DNA of 64,000 bases from Streptomyces viridiviolaceus (GTDB taxonomy: Bacteria; Actinomycetota; Actinomycetes; Streptomycetales; Streptomycetaceae). The notes under the pieces were generated by a model that was given only the letters and a program-made list of their open reading frames with translations, made no database searches and had not been told where the DNA came from. Both the position numbers and the translations under genes were made by a program. The DNA lies in assembly GCF_014650995.1 (NCBI RefSeq), contig NZ_BMWA01000001.1, forward strand, positions 62,001 through 126,000. Direction: 5' to 3'. Below, piece by piece: positions 24,401-31,735 of this stretch. Position 1 is the stretch's first letter, and every line of letters starts with the position of its first letter.

Positions 24401-26458
24401 CCGGCCGCCCCCGGGCAGGGGGAGGGAGGCGGGCGGCATGCCGTTCATCCCGCCGGTCCCGTCCACCGCGCACGCGTAGGAGTGTCGGACGTCGCCCTCG
24501 ACCGGTACCGGTGACGAGGCGTCGGCGTCGTGCCAGTAACAGTACGAGCTGGACGTGGAGAACGCGTACCAGGTGACGAGCAGTCCGCCGTCCACGTACC
24601 GGACGTCGGCACCCAAGCGGTCCGCCCTGTCCGGGAGGCGCAGCTCGTGACTGAGGACCGTGCCCTCCGCGCCGATCACCCGGGCCTGTGTCCCGTTGAG
24701 GACGATCAGGTACGGCCAGGCCTCGCTCACTCTCGTCCTGCGGGCCGCCTCCTGGGATGCGGGCGAGCCGACCGCCTCGTCCCAGGCGGGCCAGCTCAGC
24801 TCGTCCAGGATCCCGGTGCGCAGGGTGCGGGCGAGCGCCGGGGCCATGCCGGTGGACAGCGCTTCCCGTACCGCCTTCTCGGCGGTCGCCAGGACCTCGC
24901 CCGGCAGCCACCGCAGCGTCTCGAACGGACCGGAGTGGCGGGTGAATCCGCCCAGCTCCGTGGTGAGGTATCTCCGGCTGACGTCGGCCACCCATTCGGC
25001 GAGCATCGGTCGTCCGCCGGGCGACTCCGCGAGGGCGGTGACGGTGCGTTTGTCGATGTCCTTCCGCTCGTACGTGGGGCAGCCGCGGCGGAAGGCAGCG
25101 CGGAAGCGGTTGTCGGCCTCCAGGGCGACGAGGTCGCGTCGCTGGTCGCACGCCGCCCAGCCCTGGAGGTCGAGGCCGGCACGCTCCTGGGGGTCCGCGA
25201 GCGGGATGCGCAGGGCCAGGAGCTGGTCGAGGAGGTTGACGTCACTGACCGGCGGCGGCAACGTGCCCCCCGAGGCCGCGAGTTCGGCGCGCAGCGCGTC
25301 GGCCAAGCGGTCGACGAGCGGGTACAGCTCCGCCGGTGCGAGGCGGTGATTGTCGGTGCCGCACAGTGCGAGGAACCGGCGCGTCCAGCCGGCCGTGCCG
25401 TCGGGTGAACGCTCCTCGGTGGGCAGGGTGGAGTCGCACAGGCCGGCGGTGGCTCCGGTCTTCTCCAGCAGGTCGAGCCACTGGGGCAGTTCCTCCTGCT
25501 CCCACCCCGTGGGCAGCAGCCCCAGCAGCGTGCCGCGGACGGCGGGCTCCCGCCGGGCCAGTTCCAGCAGGGCGGCCCGGTGGGCCTTCCACCAGCCGGG
25601 CGGTGCCTTGACGGTGCCGGGCAGGGGCAGCACCTCGCGCAGGTAGGCCATTTCCTCGGCGAGCGCGTCCCTGCCCGCGACCGCCTTCGCCAGTCGGCGC
25701 AGATCGGTCGCGCCCGGGCTCGACGGAGCCACACCGTGCGCCGCGAGCCGGACGAAGAGCCCGCGCAGGTGCCGGAACGCCGTCGCCGCCGGTACCCGTG
25801 TCGACAGTCCCTTGGCGTAACCGGAGAGCACTTTCGTCGGCACGGCGTCGGCCAGGGCGAACTCCAGGAAGACCGCGTCCATGCGTGCCTCGTCGAACGG
25901 CAGCGCGTGCGCCGTCTCGGCCTTGCGCGCGTCGACGAACATCTGGGCCGCGTACGCCTTCTCGCCGGCGGCCAGGAACACCCGGCCCGCCTGCTCGTAG
26001 AACGTCGGCAGGAAGTGCGGCACGGACCCCGCGAGCCGTTCGCCGATCGACTCGTAGGTGGCGCGGGCCTTCTTCGGTCTGGATCTCACCGTCCGCGCGA
26101 CCTTGTTCATCTCCTCGACCAGGGACATGGCCAGGTGGCCGTCCGAGGGATGACGGACCAGGACCCATTCGGGAAAGCCGAGTGCCCGGGGCTGCCCGAG
26201 ACCGACCTCCACCGGTTCGCCCGCGGGTTCGAGGCCGAGGAAACCGGTGCCCGGGCCCCCGTTCCCTTCCGCGGCGCTCAGGCGTACGACGATCCGGCCG
26301 TCCAGGCCGGGGTGCCGATAGGCCTGGGTGACCATGGGCACGGCCCGGTCGCCGGCCCCGGTGGTGCCCGGCGGCAGCACGGCACCGGCGCGCAGCAACT
26401 CCTCCGCTTCCGCCCCTGTCACTGCCGTCGCCCCGTCCCGTGTCGTCGCGTCGTTCAT
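21449..26458 (-). CDS. Large conserved protein of unknown function, DUF4132-locus
   Basis: A 1669-aa protein, the largest in the window. I do not recognise a catalytic domain. The N-terminal quarter is helical with repeated Arg/Leu-rich helices (KVARTVRSRPKKARATYESIGERLAG near residue 155). The middle, about 700-960, has beta-propeller-like strands with short W/G motifs (YLIVLNGTQARVIGAEG, SYWVWIKDWADDGN). The C-terminal third is helical again and the last residues are a basic tail, RPRKRRR. No Walker A motif is visible. ATG 26458 has GGGGAGG upstream. It lies 38 bp after the DUF4132-like gene and 66 bp before the DUF5682-VWA gene, inside one operon. By position it corresponds to YehI-type proteins, but the match is by context. 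Confidence 0.65.
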   Translation of the reverse strand: MNDATTRDGATAVTGAEAEELLRAGAVLPPGTTGAGDRAVPMVTQAYRHPGLDGRIVVRLSAAEGNGGPGTGFLGLEPAGEPVEVGLGQPRALGFPEWVLVRHPSDGHLAMSLVEEMNKVARTVRSRPKKARATYESIGERLAGSVPHFLPTFYEQAGRVFLAAGEKAYAAQMFVDARKAETAHALPFDEARMDAVFLEFALADAVPTKVLSGYAKGLSTRVPAATAFRHLRGLFVRLAAHGVAPSSPGATDLRRLAKAVAGRDALAEEMAYLREVLPLPGTVKAPPGWWKAHRAALLELARREPAVRGTLLGLLPTGWEQEELPQWLDLLEKTGATAGLCDSTLPTEERSPDGTAGWTRRFLALCGTDNHRLAPAELYPLVDRLADALRAELAASGGTLPPPVSDVNLLDQLLALRIPLADPQERAGLDLQGWAACDQRRDLVALEADNRFRAAFRRGCPTYERKDIDKRTVTALAESPGGRPMLAEWVADVSRRYLTTELGGFTRHSGPFETLRWLPGEVLATAEKAVREALSTGMAPALARTLRTGILDELSWPAWDEAVGSPASQEAARRTRVSEAWPYLIVLNGTQARVIGAEGTVLSHELRLPDRADRLGADVRYVDGGLLVTWYAFSTSSSYCYWHDADASSPVPVEGDVRHSYACAVDGTGGMNGMPPASLPLPGGGRATGHGVLRRGDTHVPPRRQLISDGTSYWVWIKDWADDGNSAWHAYDPAGDTVGEPGAPDWFGEGLRTAPEGSTLDTAWLLPAPSAVPGPMCAPVDGLLGWRVITLPDGSRRGEDLAGRSVVVPTGVSASPEHALVFPGADRPVTVTRRSDDIRLLDTEGRVIAEVTHGQTAGPFNAGTALLPPLRYWHLLQPRDPQGSAALRRLGDDTAAALLAAAVAEAPGDETDDRDALPGLVRALLPQVGHEALRAGITGVVRFAAEQQRTLDAALARLDSAVQGHVPEEPRPAIGDRLLASALNGVGLTERDKRWYYDFHHYLFGLPQLLARSVRGLAEPAPAGRVHVSLAEQQPLEHVNALALPELPAVLALRAASEATVEEHRQALDAFLAELDAQDLTELDPGHWRRVRLVLDHGLFNGPDAVQGYTKGTVLDLGGGAFLAFPGEWYRFVHEYDQAEIRGRHYGAVYHDPSGRFETPAPYTLVSEEPFVPEPTRASGWVAAFRAELAQRGPVPWRPEAAEEFARLTGLTPTMARLVVAGMPQIDDKREAVPSATLKTIGVKSADARVAKDELRSLDSGALRAVVAALLPTEPSRLWADGPDVAGAAEVWNERLGRRTPIPEEVLHDAVRTVVSPGWAPADALRGFLDASTEPRLTRDLTWTFGRYYLQSAEKTPGFDGSVLKGSVALAAWLAHRLPSGDPIRAALPGVLTALRDRLAHPDLLIGLDRRVDWEAFRRAAGEPTETGDDFVRYGAVVVGTEGPDPVPAVRPALLDAAGHDPHLAALFTGERPNAQETALRLVHDGPFAELLDDPGNPVAGERDEDGLWWPQDPARSVPDLVGEVAERYGIGEDAAVLYLMLLTMPDPTDRNTARWTGWARQRGGAARLRTARAELAATDLVVEGNRSKAGRTLFLPGGWTQPGNPHLPLERWKLPMYDLLDGEVPVLGVVVPTRPVATLYREAWQRVQNGDEPQPEELEVPRPRKRRR

Positions 26459-26496
26459 GGCTGTGCCTCCCCTGGATGTCCGTGCCGCCCTGTCGT

Positions 26497-27366
26497 TCAC
26501 TCGGCGCCGTCCGCGGTCACGGTGCGGCCGGCGTGCAGGGCGGCGGCCATGCGCATGCCTTCGGACCAGGCCACCGGGCCGACTTCGGTCAGCGGGAGGA
26601 GCCGCTGTCCGTCCTGATCGCTCCAGGTCAGACTGCCGGTCCAGGCCTTCTCCTCGGTGAAGGGGTCGCTCATGCCGACCGCGGCGGTGAAGGTCCGCCC
26701 GCCGTCCCTGATCCGGTCGGTGGCCGACGAGCCGGAGACCTTGTAGCCGAGCGACGTGACGCGGGCGGAGAGGTGGAACCACGAGCGGTACTCGGCGCCG
26801 GCGAACTCGGTGACCCTGTCGGCGGCCGGGTCGATCCCGCCGGGTTTGTGCCAGGTGGCCCGGTGGATCTGCTCGACGCCCTGGGTCACGCCCAGGTCGG
26901 CCGCGAACGCGCGGAGTTCCTCCAGTTCGGGAAGGAGGACCGGGTGCGGCATGGTCACCGTGCGGGGAGCCAGGCGTACGGTCTCGCCGTCGAGGTTCAC
27001 CACCCGCAGTACGCCCGAGCCGTCCGCGTCCCGCAGGAAGCCGACCTCGTCGGGGCCGTCACCGACGACAACGATGTCCCGCAGCGCGGCCTGCCACGCC
27101 TCGTCGGGCCAGACCTGGGCCAGCAGAACGGTCGGCACCGGCAGTGAGGACACCATCCAGGTGTCGACCTGGGTCGCGCACTCGGCAGCGTGCCGCTCCA
27201 GCCACTCGGCGAACCGCTGGAGTTCGTGCACTTCGGGGCGGTCCCGTATCTCCGCCGGCAGGCCTCTGCCCTGCCCGGCCGGGGACTCTCCCGGCACGGA
27301 CCGGGCCACCACCCGGCCCTCCACCAGAGCGACTTCGTAACTGTCGCCCGCTGCCAGCCAACCCAT
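26497..27366 (-). CDS. DUF4132-like domain protein, first gene of the VWA-SWIM operon
   Basis: 289 aa, soluble. The C-terminal half (about residues 130-289) has the pattern of a DUF4132 domain: GVEQIHRATWHKPG, then AGAEYRSWFHLSARVTSLGY and the closing strands. In E. coli, YehI carries this domain at the end of a long protein; here it is a separate short gene before the 1669-aa gene. ATG 27366 has GAGGAAG just upstream; the open frame continues to 29112 antisense to vanA and is a shadow. It is divergent from the vanillate operon across 207 bp. Function unknown. Confidence 0.65.
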   Translation of the reverse strand: MGWLAAGDSYEVALVEGRVVARSVPGESPAGQGRGLPAEIRDRPEVHELQRFAEWLERHAAECATQVDTWMVSSLPVPTVLLAQVWPDEAWQAALRDIVVVGDGPDEVGFLRDADGSGVLRVVNLDGETVRLAPRTVTMPHPVLLPELEELRAFAADLGVTQGVEQIHRATWHKPGGIDPAADRVTEFAGAEYRSWFHLSARVTSLGYKVSGSSATDRIRDGGRTFTAAVGMSDPFTEEKAWTGSLTWSDQDGQRLLPLTEVGPVAWSEGMRMAAALHAGRTVTADGAE

Positions 27367-27489
27367 TGCTTCCTCGCCTCTTCCCCATCCGGAATCCGGC
27401 ACAGTGCGTCCGGCGGCCCGAATCGGCGCGCCCCGCTGTGACATCGGGCGAAAGCCTAGAGGCACCCACCGACAGTCCCCGGCGAACCG

Positions 27490-27506
27490 CTTCCGTGAGA
27501 CGGAAG
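27490..27506. promoter_or_regulatory. Inverted repeat before vanA, candidate IclR operator
   Basis: CTTCCGT and ACGGAAG are separated by GAG: a perfect 7-bp inverted repeat with a 3-nt spacer, 67 bp before the vanA start. IclR-family proteins commonly bind short palindromes of this TTCCG/CGGAA type. The IclR gene at 29703-30518 is the obvious candidate to bind it. Confidence 0.6.
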
Positions 27507-27573
27507 GAGCGTTGCCACCCCTCGGCGCCCTCCCCGACGATGCCACCACCCACGACGGACGGGAGCCGCAACG

Positions 27574-28644
27574 ATGCCCCACATGACCGCCTTCGCCAGG
27601 AACCAGTGGTACGTCGCCGCCTACAGTCACGAGGTCGGGCGCGAGTTGCTGGGACGGACCGTTCTCGGTGAGCCGCTCGTCCTCTACCGCACCGCGGAGG
27701 ACGGGACCCCCGTCGTTCTGCACGACCGCTGCGTGCACCGCCGGTACCCGCTGTCCGAGGCCCCGACGCGGCTCGACGGCGACCGGATCGTGTGCGGATA
27801 CCACGGGTTCACCTACGACACGACCGGCACCTGCGTGTACGTGCCGGGCCAGAAACGCGTCCCGCGCACGGCCCGGGTCGCCTCCTACCCGGTGGTGGAG
27901 CAGGACTCGCTGGTGTGGGTGTGGATCGGTGACCCGCATCTCGCCGACCCCGCCTCCGTCCCGCGGGCCCGGCACCTGGACTCCCCCGGCTGGGTCACGG
28001 TCCGGGGCATGGAACCGATCGACGCCGACTACGGGCTGCTGGTCGACAACCTCCTCGACCTGTCCCACGAGACGTATCTGCACGGCGGTTACATCGGCAC
28101 CCCCGAGGTCGCCGAGACGCCGATCACCACGGAGGTCGACGAGGGCGCCGGGATCGTACGGGTCAGCCGCCACATGGACGACGCCGAGTGCCCGCCGTTC
28201 TACGCCCGGTCCACCGGCATCAGCGGGCGCATCTCCCGGTGGCAGGACATCGAGTACCACGCCCCCTGCCTGTACCTGCTGCACAGCAGGGTTGCCCCGG
28301 TCGGTGTGCTGCCCGAGGCCGACGGCAGCGACCCGAACGCCTTCCACACCGAGATCACGTACGCGATCACCCCGTCCGCCGACGGCAAGGTGTACGACTT
28401 CTGGGCGGTCTCCCGGGACTGGGCGACCGACGACACCGAGGTCACCGAGTTCCTGCGGAAGAACAACCACACCGTCGTCATGCAGGACGTCGACGCGCTC
28501 AACCTGCTCCAGCGCACGCTGGGCACCGAACGCACCGGCTACCAGGAGCTGAGCATCAACATCGACACCGGCGGCCTGGCCGCCCGCCGCATCCTCGCCC
28601 GGCTGGTCGACGAGGGCGCCGCTGCCGTGGAGCAGGTCCGATGA
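27574..28644 (+). CDS. vanA: Vanillate O-demethylase oxygenase subunit
   Basis: 356 aa, a Rieske non-heme iron oxygenase. The Rieske [2Fe-2S] ligands are Cys53/His55 (CVHRRYPL) and Cys74/His77 (CGYHGF). The mononuclear iron region is DNLLDLSHETYLHG near residue 155, followed by LLHSRVAPVG. With the VanB reductase it demethylates vanillate to protocatechuate and formaldehyde, feeding the pca pathway at the left edge of the window. ATG 27574 has GGGAG 8 nt upstream; an in-frame ATG at 27583 is less well placed. The stop overlaps the next start (ATGA). Other 3-methoxybenzoate substrates cannot be ruled out from sequence. Confidence 0.92.
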   Translation: MPHMTAFARNQWYVAAYSHEVGRELLGRTVLGEPLVLYRTAEDGTPVVLHDRCVHRRYPLSEAPTRLDGDRIVCGYHGFTYDTTGTCVYVPGQKRVPRTARVASYPVVEQDSLVWVWIGDPHLADPASVPRARHLDSPGWVTVRGMEPIDADYGLLVDNLLDLSHETYLHGGYIGTPEVAETPITTEVDEGAGIVRVSRHMDDAECPPFYARSTGISGRISRWQDIEYHAPCLYLLHSRVAPVGVLPEADGSDPNAFHTEITYAITPSADGKVYDFWAVSRDWATDDTEVTEFLRKNNHTVVMQDVDALNLLQRTLGTERTGYQELSINIDTGGLAARRILARLVDEGAAAVEQVR

Positions 28645-28817
28645 CCGTGCCCGCGTCCACCGGGGAGATCTACCGCGTCGACTGGCTGCCGGGCACCGAC
28701 GTCCTGCACGGCACGTGCCACTGCGGCGCCGAGCACACCGCCGAGGACCCGGTCGCGATGTGGGAGTGGATGCTCGCCCACCCGGAAGGACACCACCTCC
28801 GAGGGACCAGCTCATGA
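28641..28817 (+). CDS. 58-aa cysteine-containing small protein in the van operon
   Basis: A 58-residue ORF wedged between vanA and vanB with 4-bp overlaps at both ends, so it must be translated as part of the operon if at all. It has a CHCGAEH motif (two Cys and a His) followed by DPVAMWEWMLAHPEGH, a compact amphipathic segment. Codon use matches the neighbours. It could bind metal or help assemble the oxygenase/reductase pair, but I recognise no family. The tight packing argues that it is a real gene. Confidence 0.75.
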   Translation: MTVPASTGEIYRVDWLPGTDVLHGTCHCGAEHTAEDPVAMWEWMLAHPEGHHLRGTSS

Positions 28818-29752
28818 CCCTGTTCACATCCGGACTCGTCGTCGACCGCCGGGAGACAGCGGCCGACGGCGTGCTCGTCCTGACCCTGCGCCACCCGCTG
28901 GGCGAACCGCTGCCCGGGTGGGAGCCCGGCGCCCATGTCGACGTCGTCCTCGGCCCGGACTTGGAGAGGCAGTACTCCCTGTGCGGCGACCCCGCCGACC
29001 GGTCCGTGTGGCGGATCGCCGTCCTGCGCGAGCCGGAGGGGCGGGGAGGATCGGCCCGCCTGCACGACCGGGTGGGGGTGGGCGACAAGGTACGGGTGCG
29101 GGGCCCGCGCAACCACTTCCGGCTGGAGCCCGCCGCCCGCTACCGGTTCGTCGCCGGCGGCATCGGCATCACGCCGATCCTGCCGATGCTGGCCGCCGCC
29201 GAGGAGTCGGGGGCCGAGTGGACGCTGCTGTACGGCGGCCGGTCGCGCCGGTCCATGGCGTTCGCCGGGGAGTTGGAGCGGTACGGGGACCGGGTCACGA
29301 TCGCCCCCGAGGACGAGAGCGGTCTGCTCGACCTCGGCCCCGTACTCGACGACGTGTCCGACGGCACCCTCGTCTACTGCTGCGGCCCCGGGCCGCTGCT
29401 GGACGCGGTCGAGGAGCGGTGCCCGCCCGGGGTCCTGCGCGTCGAGCGGTTCCGGCCGAAGGAACGGGAAGGGTCCGACGCCGACACGGAGTTCGAGGTC
29501 GAGCTCGCGCGCAGCGGGCGCACGGTCACCGTCGCGCCGGACGTCTCCGTCCTCGACGCCGTCCGCGCCGCCGGGGTCGAGGTGCTGTACTCCTGCACCG
29601 AGGGCACCTGCGGCACCTGCGAGACCGACGTCGTCGAGGGCACCCCGGACCACCGGGACTCGGTCCTCACGGACGAGGAGCGGGCGGCCGGGGAGACCAT
29701 GCTCATCTGCGTGTCCCGGTGCCGTGGGAAGCGGCTCGTGCTGGACCTGTGA
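28814..29752 (+). CDS. vanB: Vanillate O-demethylase reductase subunit
   Basis: 312 aa, a phthalate-dioxygenase-reductase type flavoprotein. The FMN-binding part includes RQYSLCGDP near residue 54. The NAD domain has GGIGITPILPM and YCCGPGPLLDAVE. The C-terminal plant-type [2Fe-2S] domain has the ligand loop CTEGTCGTCE plus a late Cys (LICVSRCRG). It passes electrons from NADH to VanA. The start overlaps the small ORF's stop (ATGA). Its last 50 bp overlap the end of the convergent iclR gene, an unusually long tail-to-tail overlap. Confidence 0.93.
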   Translation: MTLFTSGLVVDRRETAADGVLVLTLRHPLGEPLPGWEPGAHVDVVLGPDLERQYSLCGDPADRSVWRIAVLREPEGRGGSARLHDRVGVGDKVRVRGPRNHFRLEPAARYRFVAGGIGITPILPMLAAAEESGAEWTLLYGGRSRRSMAFAGELERYGDRVTIAPEDESGLLDLGPVLDDVSDGTLVYCCGPGPLLDAVEERCPPGVLRVERFRPKEREGSDADTEFEVELARSGRTVTVAPDVSVLDAVRAAGVEVLYSCTEGTCGTCETDVVEGTPDHRDSVLTDEERAAGETMLICVSRCRGKRLVLDL

Positions 29753-30518
29753 TCCTGAGGTCGGCGTCGATCCGCGCCACGGCCGCCAGCAGGTGCGGCA
29801 GCAGGTCCCGGCGCACGGACTCCACGGAGTTGCGGCTGGCGTGCACCGCGATGTTCACGCCGGCCACCACCCCGCCGTCCCGGTCCCGCACCGGGGCGGC
29901 CACCGATCTGAGCCCCTCCTCCAGTTCCTGGTCGACCAGCGCGTGCCCCCGGCGGCGCACCCGGCGCAGCTCGGCGCGCAGGGCGTCCACCGAGGTGAGG
30001 GTGCGGGCGGTGTGCGGCCGCAGGTCGGCGCGGGCGAGCCGGGTCTCGATCTCGGCGTCCGGCAGATGGGCGAGGATCACCCGGCCCACGGAGGTGAGGT
30101 GGGCCGGGAAGCGGGTGCCGACCGTGATGGACGCGGTCATGATGCGGCTGGTCGGTACGCGGGCGACGTACACGATGTCGTCGCCGTCCAGGACGCACAG
30201 CGACGACGACTCCCGCACCTGTGCGACGAGTCGCTCCAGATGCGGTTCGGCGATCTGCGGCAGGGTGAACCCGGCGAGATAGGAGTAGCCGAGTTCCAGC
30301 ACGCGCGGGGTGAGCCGGAACAGCCGGCCGTCGGTGTGCACGTAGCCGAGGTCGGCCAGGGTGAGCAGGAAGCGGCGGGCCGCCGCACGGGTCAGTTCGC
30401 AGGCACGGGCGACCTCGCTCAGGGTCAGGGCGGGATGGTCGGCGTCGAAGGCGCGGATCACGGCGAGGCCGCGCTCGAAGGACCTCACGAAGTGCGGTGC
30501 GCGGGCTGCATCGGGCAT
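29703..30518 (-). CDS. IclR-family regulator, probable van/aromatic regulator
   Basis: 271 aa. The winged HTH lies at about residues 10-70 (VRSFERGLAVIRAF, then LTLSEVARACELTRAAARRFLLTLADLGYV), and the IclR effector domain follows (RVLELGYSYLAGF, then SSSLCVLDGDDIVYVARVPTSRIM). It belongs to the PcaR/PcaU/PobR-like branch, whose members respond to aromatic acids such as protocatechuate or 4-hydroxybenzoate. It is convergent with vanB, overlapping by 50 bp, and divergent from the ABC transporter operon. A role in controlling vanAB and the transporter in response to an aromatic acid is inferred from context and family. Confidence 0.88.
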   Translation of the reverse strand: MPDAARAPHFVRSFERGLAVIRAFDADHPALTLSEVARACELTRAAARRFLLTLADLGYVHTDGRLFRLTPRVLELGYSYLAGFTLPQIAEPHLERLVAQVRESSSLCVLDGDDIVYVARVPTSRIMTASITVGTRFPAHLTSVGRVILAHLPDAEIETRLARADLRPHTARTLTSVDALRAELRRVRRRGHALVDQELEEGLRSVAAPVRDRDGGVVAGVNIAVHASRNSVESVRRDLLPHLLAAVARIDADLRITGPARAASHGTGTRR

Positions 30519-30576
30519 CTGGCCTCCGGCAGGGGCCTCACGGCAGGGCGTTCGGGCGGGGGACGACCGTACGCTG

Positions 30577-30663
30577 TGCGCACGCTATGAGTGCGCGTCC
30601 CGCACTGTCAACGGACCGTGGCGGTGTGCGTCTCGTGCACCCAACGTCCCTTTGCCGCAAGGG
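30577..30663. promoter_or_regulatory. Two imperfect inverted repeats in the iclR/ABC divergent gap
   Basis: TGCGCAC (30577-30583) faces GTGCGCG (30591-30597), matching in six of seven positions. CCCTT (30648-30652) faces AAGGG (30659-30663) just before the candidate -35 of the ABC operon. Either could be bound by the IclR protein; neither closely matches the TTCCGT site upstream of vanA. Confidence 0.35.
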
Positions 30664-30665
30664 CA

Positions 30666-30695
30666 TTGACCCTGACTCGGCCAGGGCCCTACGTT
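30666..30695 (+). promoter_or_regulatory. Candidate promoter of the ABC transporter operon
   Basis: TTGACC and TACGTT with an 18-bp spacer, about 70 bp before the start of the binding-protein gene. Both hexamers are close to the vegetative consensus. Confidence 0.55.
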
Positions 30696-30766
30696 CCCGC
30701 TGAGCACGTTCGTGCTGTCTGCGCACAGCCTGTCGGAGCACCTTGTCCGGTCCCACAGGGGGAGCC

Positions 30767-31735
30767 ATGCGTCGTCTGTTCGTCGGCCTCACGGCCGTAT
30801 CCGTCCTGGCCGCCGCGACGGCCTGCGGCTCGTCCGACTCCGGGGGTTCGGACGGGTCCGGCTCGTCCGGCGGCACCACCACGGTGAAGGTCGGGCTCAT
30901 CCCCATCGTCGATGTCGCGCCGCTGTACCTGGGCCAGGAGAAGGGCTTCTTCAGCGAGCGCGGCCTGAAGCTGTCCCTGTCGAGCGCGCAGGGCGGCGCC
31001 GCGATCGTCCCCGGTGTGACGAGCGGCCAGTTCCAGTTCGGCTTCTCCAACATGACCTCGCTGATGATCGCCCAGTCCAACGACGTGCCCGTGAAGGCGG
31101 TGGCCAACGGCATCGCCTCCACCGGCGAACAGGGCAAGGACTTCGGCGCGATCACCGTGAAGGGCGACAGCCCGATCAAGTCGGCGAAGGAACTGGAGGG
31201 CAAGAAGGTCGCCATCAACACCCTGAAGAACATCAACGAGACCGCGGTGCGCGCCTCGGTGCGCAAAGCGGGCGGCGACCCGGACGAGGTGGACTTCGTC
31301 GAGCTGGCCTTCGACCAGATGCCCGCCGCGCTCGACGGCGGCCGGATCGACGCGGCGATGGTGGTGGAACCGGCGCTGGCCACGATCAAGAGCCAGGGCG
31401 GCAGGGAGATCGCCTCCTCCATGGTGGACATCGCGCCGAAGCTCACCGTCGCCATGTACTTCACCTCGACGAGGTACGCGCAGGAGAACCCGGAGGTGGT
31501 GAAGAAGTTCCAGGAGGCCACCGCCGAGTCCCTGGCGTACGCCGACGCCCACCCGGACGAGGTCCGCGAGATCGTCACCACGTACACCAAGATCCCGCCG
31601 GCCGTCCTGGAGAAGGTGACCCTGCCGAAGTGGCCCGCCGAGCCCAACCGGCCCGCCATCGAGGCGCTGGCCGAACTGGGCCGTGCGGACGGCCTGTTCA
31701 AGCAGGCCCCGGACCTGGACGAGCTGCTGCCGTGA
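30767..31735 (+). CDS. NitT/TauT-type ABC transporter substrate-binding lipoprotein
   Basis: 322 aa. The signal peptide ends in a lipobox, with the lipidated Cys at residue 20 (LAAATAC), followed by a Gly/Ser-rich linker. The binding domain is of the nitrate/sulfonate/taurine (SsuA/TauA) type: VKVGLIPIVDVAPLYLGQEKGFF, then VTSGQFQFGFSN and VAINTLKNINETAVRASV. Ligands of this family include sulfonates, thiamine precursors, phthalates and other organic anions. ATG 30767 has AGGGGGAG upstream. It starts a four-gene operon with two permeases and an ATPase. The IclR and vanillate neighbours suggest an aromatic acid ligand, but this is inference. Confidence 0.88.
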   Translation: MRRLFVGLTAVSVLAAATACGSSDSGGSDGSGSSGGTTTVKVGLIPIVDVAPLYLGQEKGFFSERGLKLSLSSAQGGAAIVPGVTSGQFQFGFSNMTSLMIAQSNDVPVKAVANGIASTGEQGKDFGAITVKGDSPIKSAKELEGKKVAINTLKNINETAVRASVRKAGGDPDEVDFVELAFDQMPAALDGGRIDAAMVVEPALATIKSQGGREIASSMVDIAPKLTVAMYFTSTRYAQENPEVVKKFQEATAESLAYADAHPDEVREIVTTYTKIPPAVLEKVTLPKWPAEPNRPAIEALAELGRADGLFKQAPDLDELLP

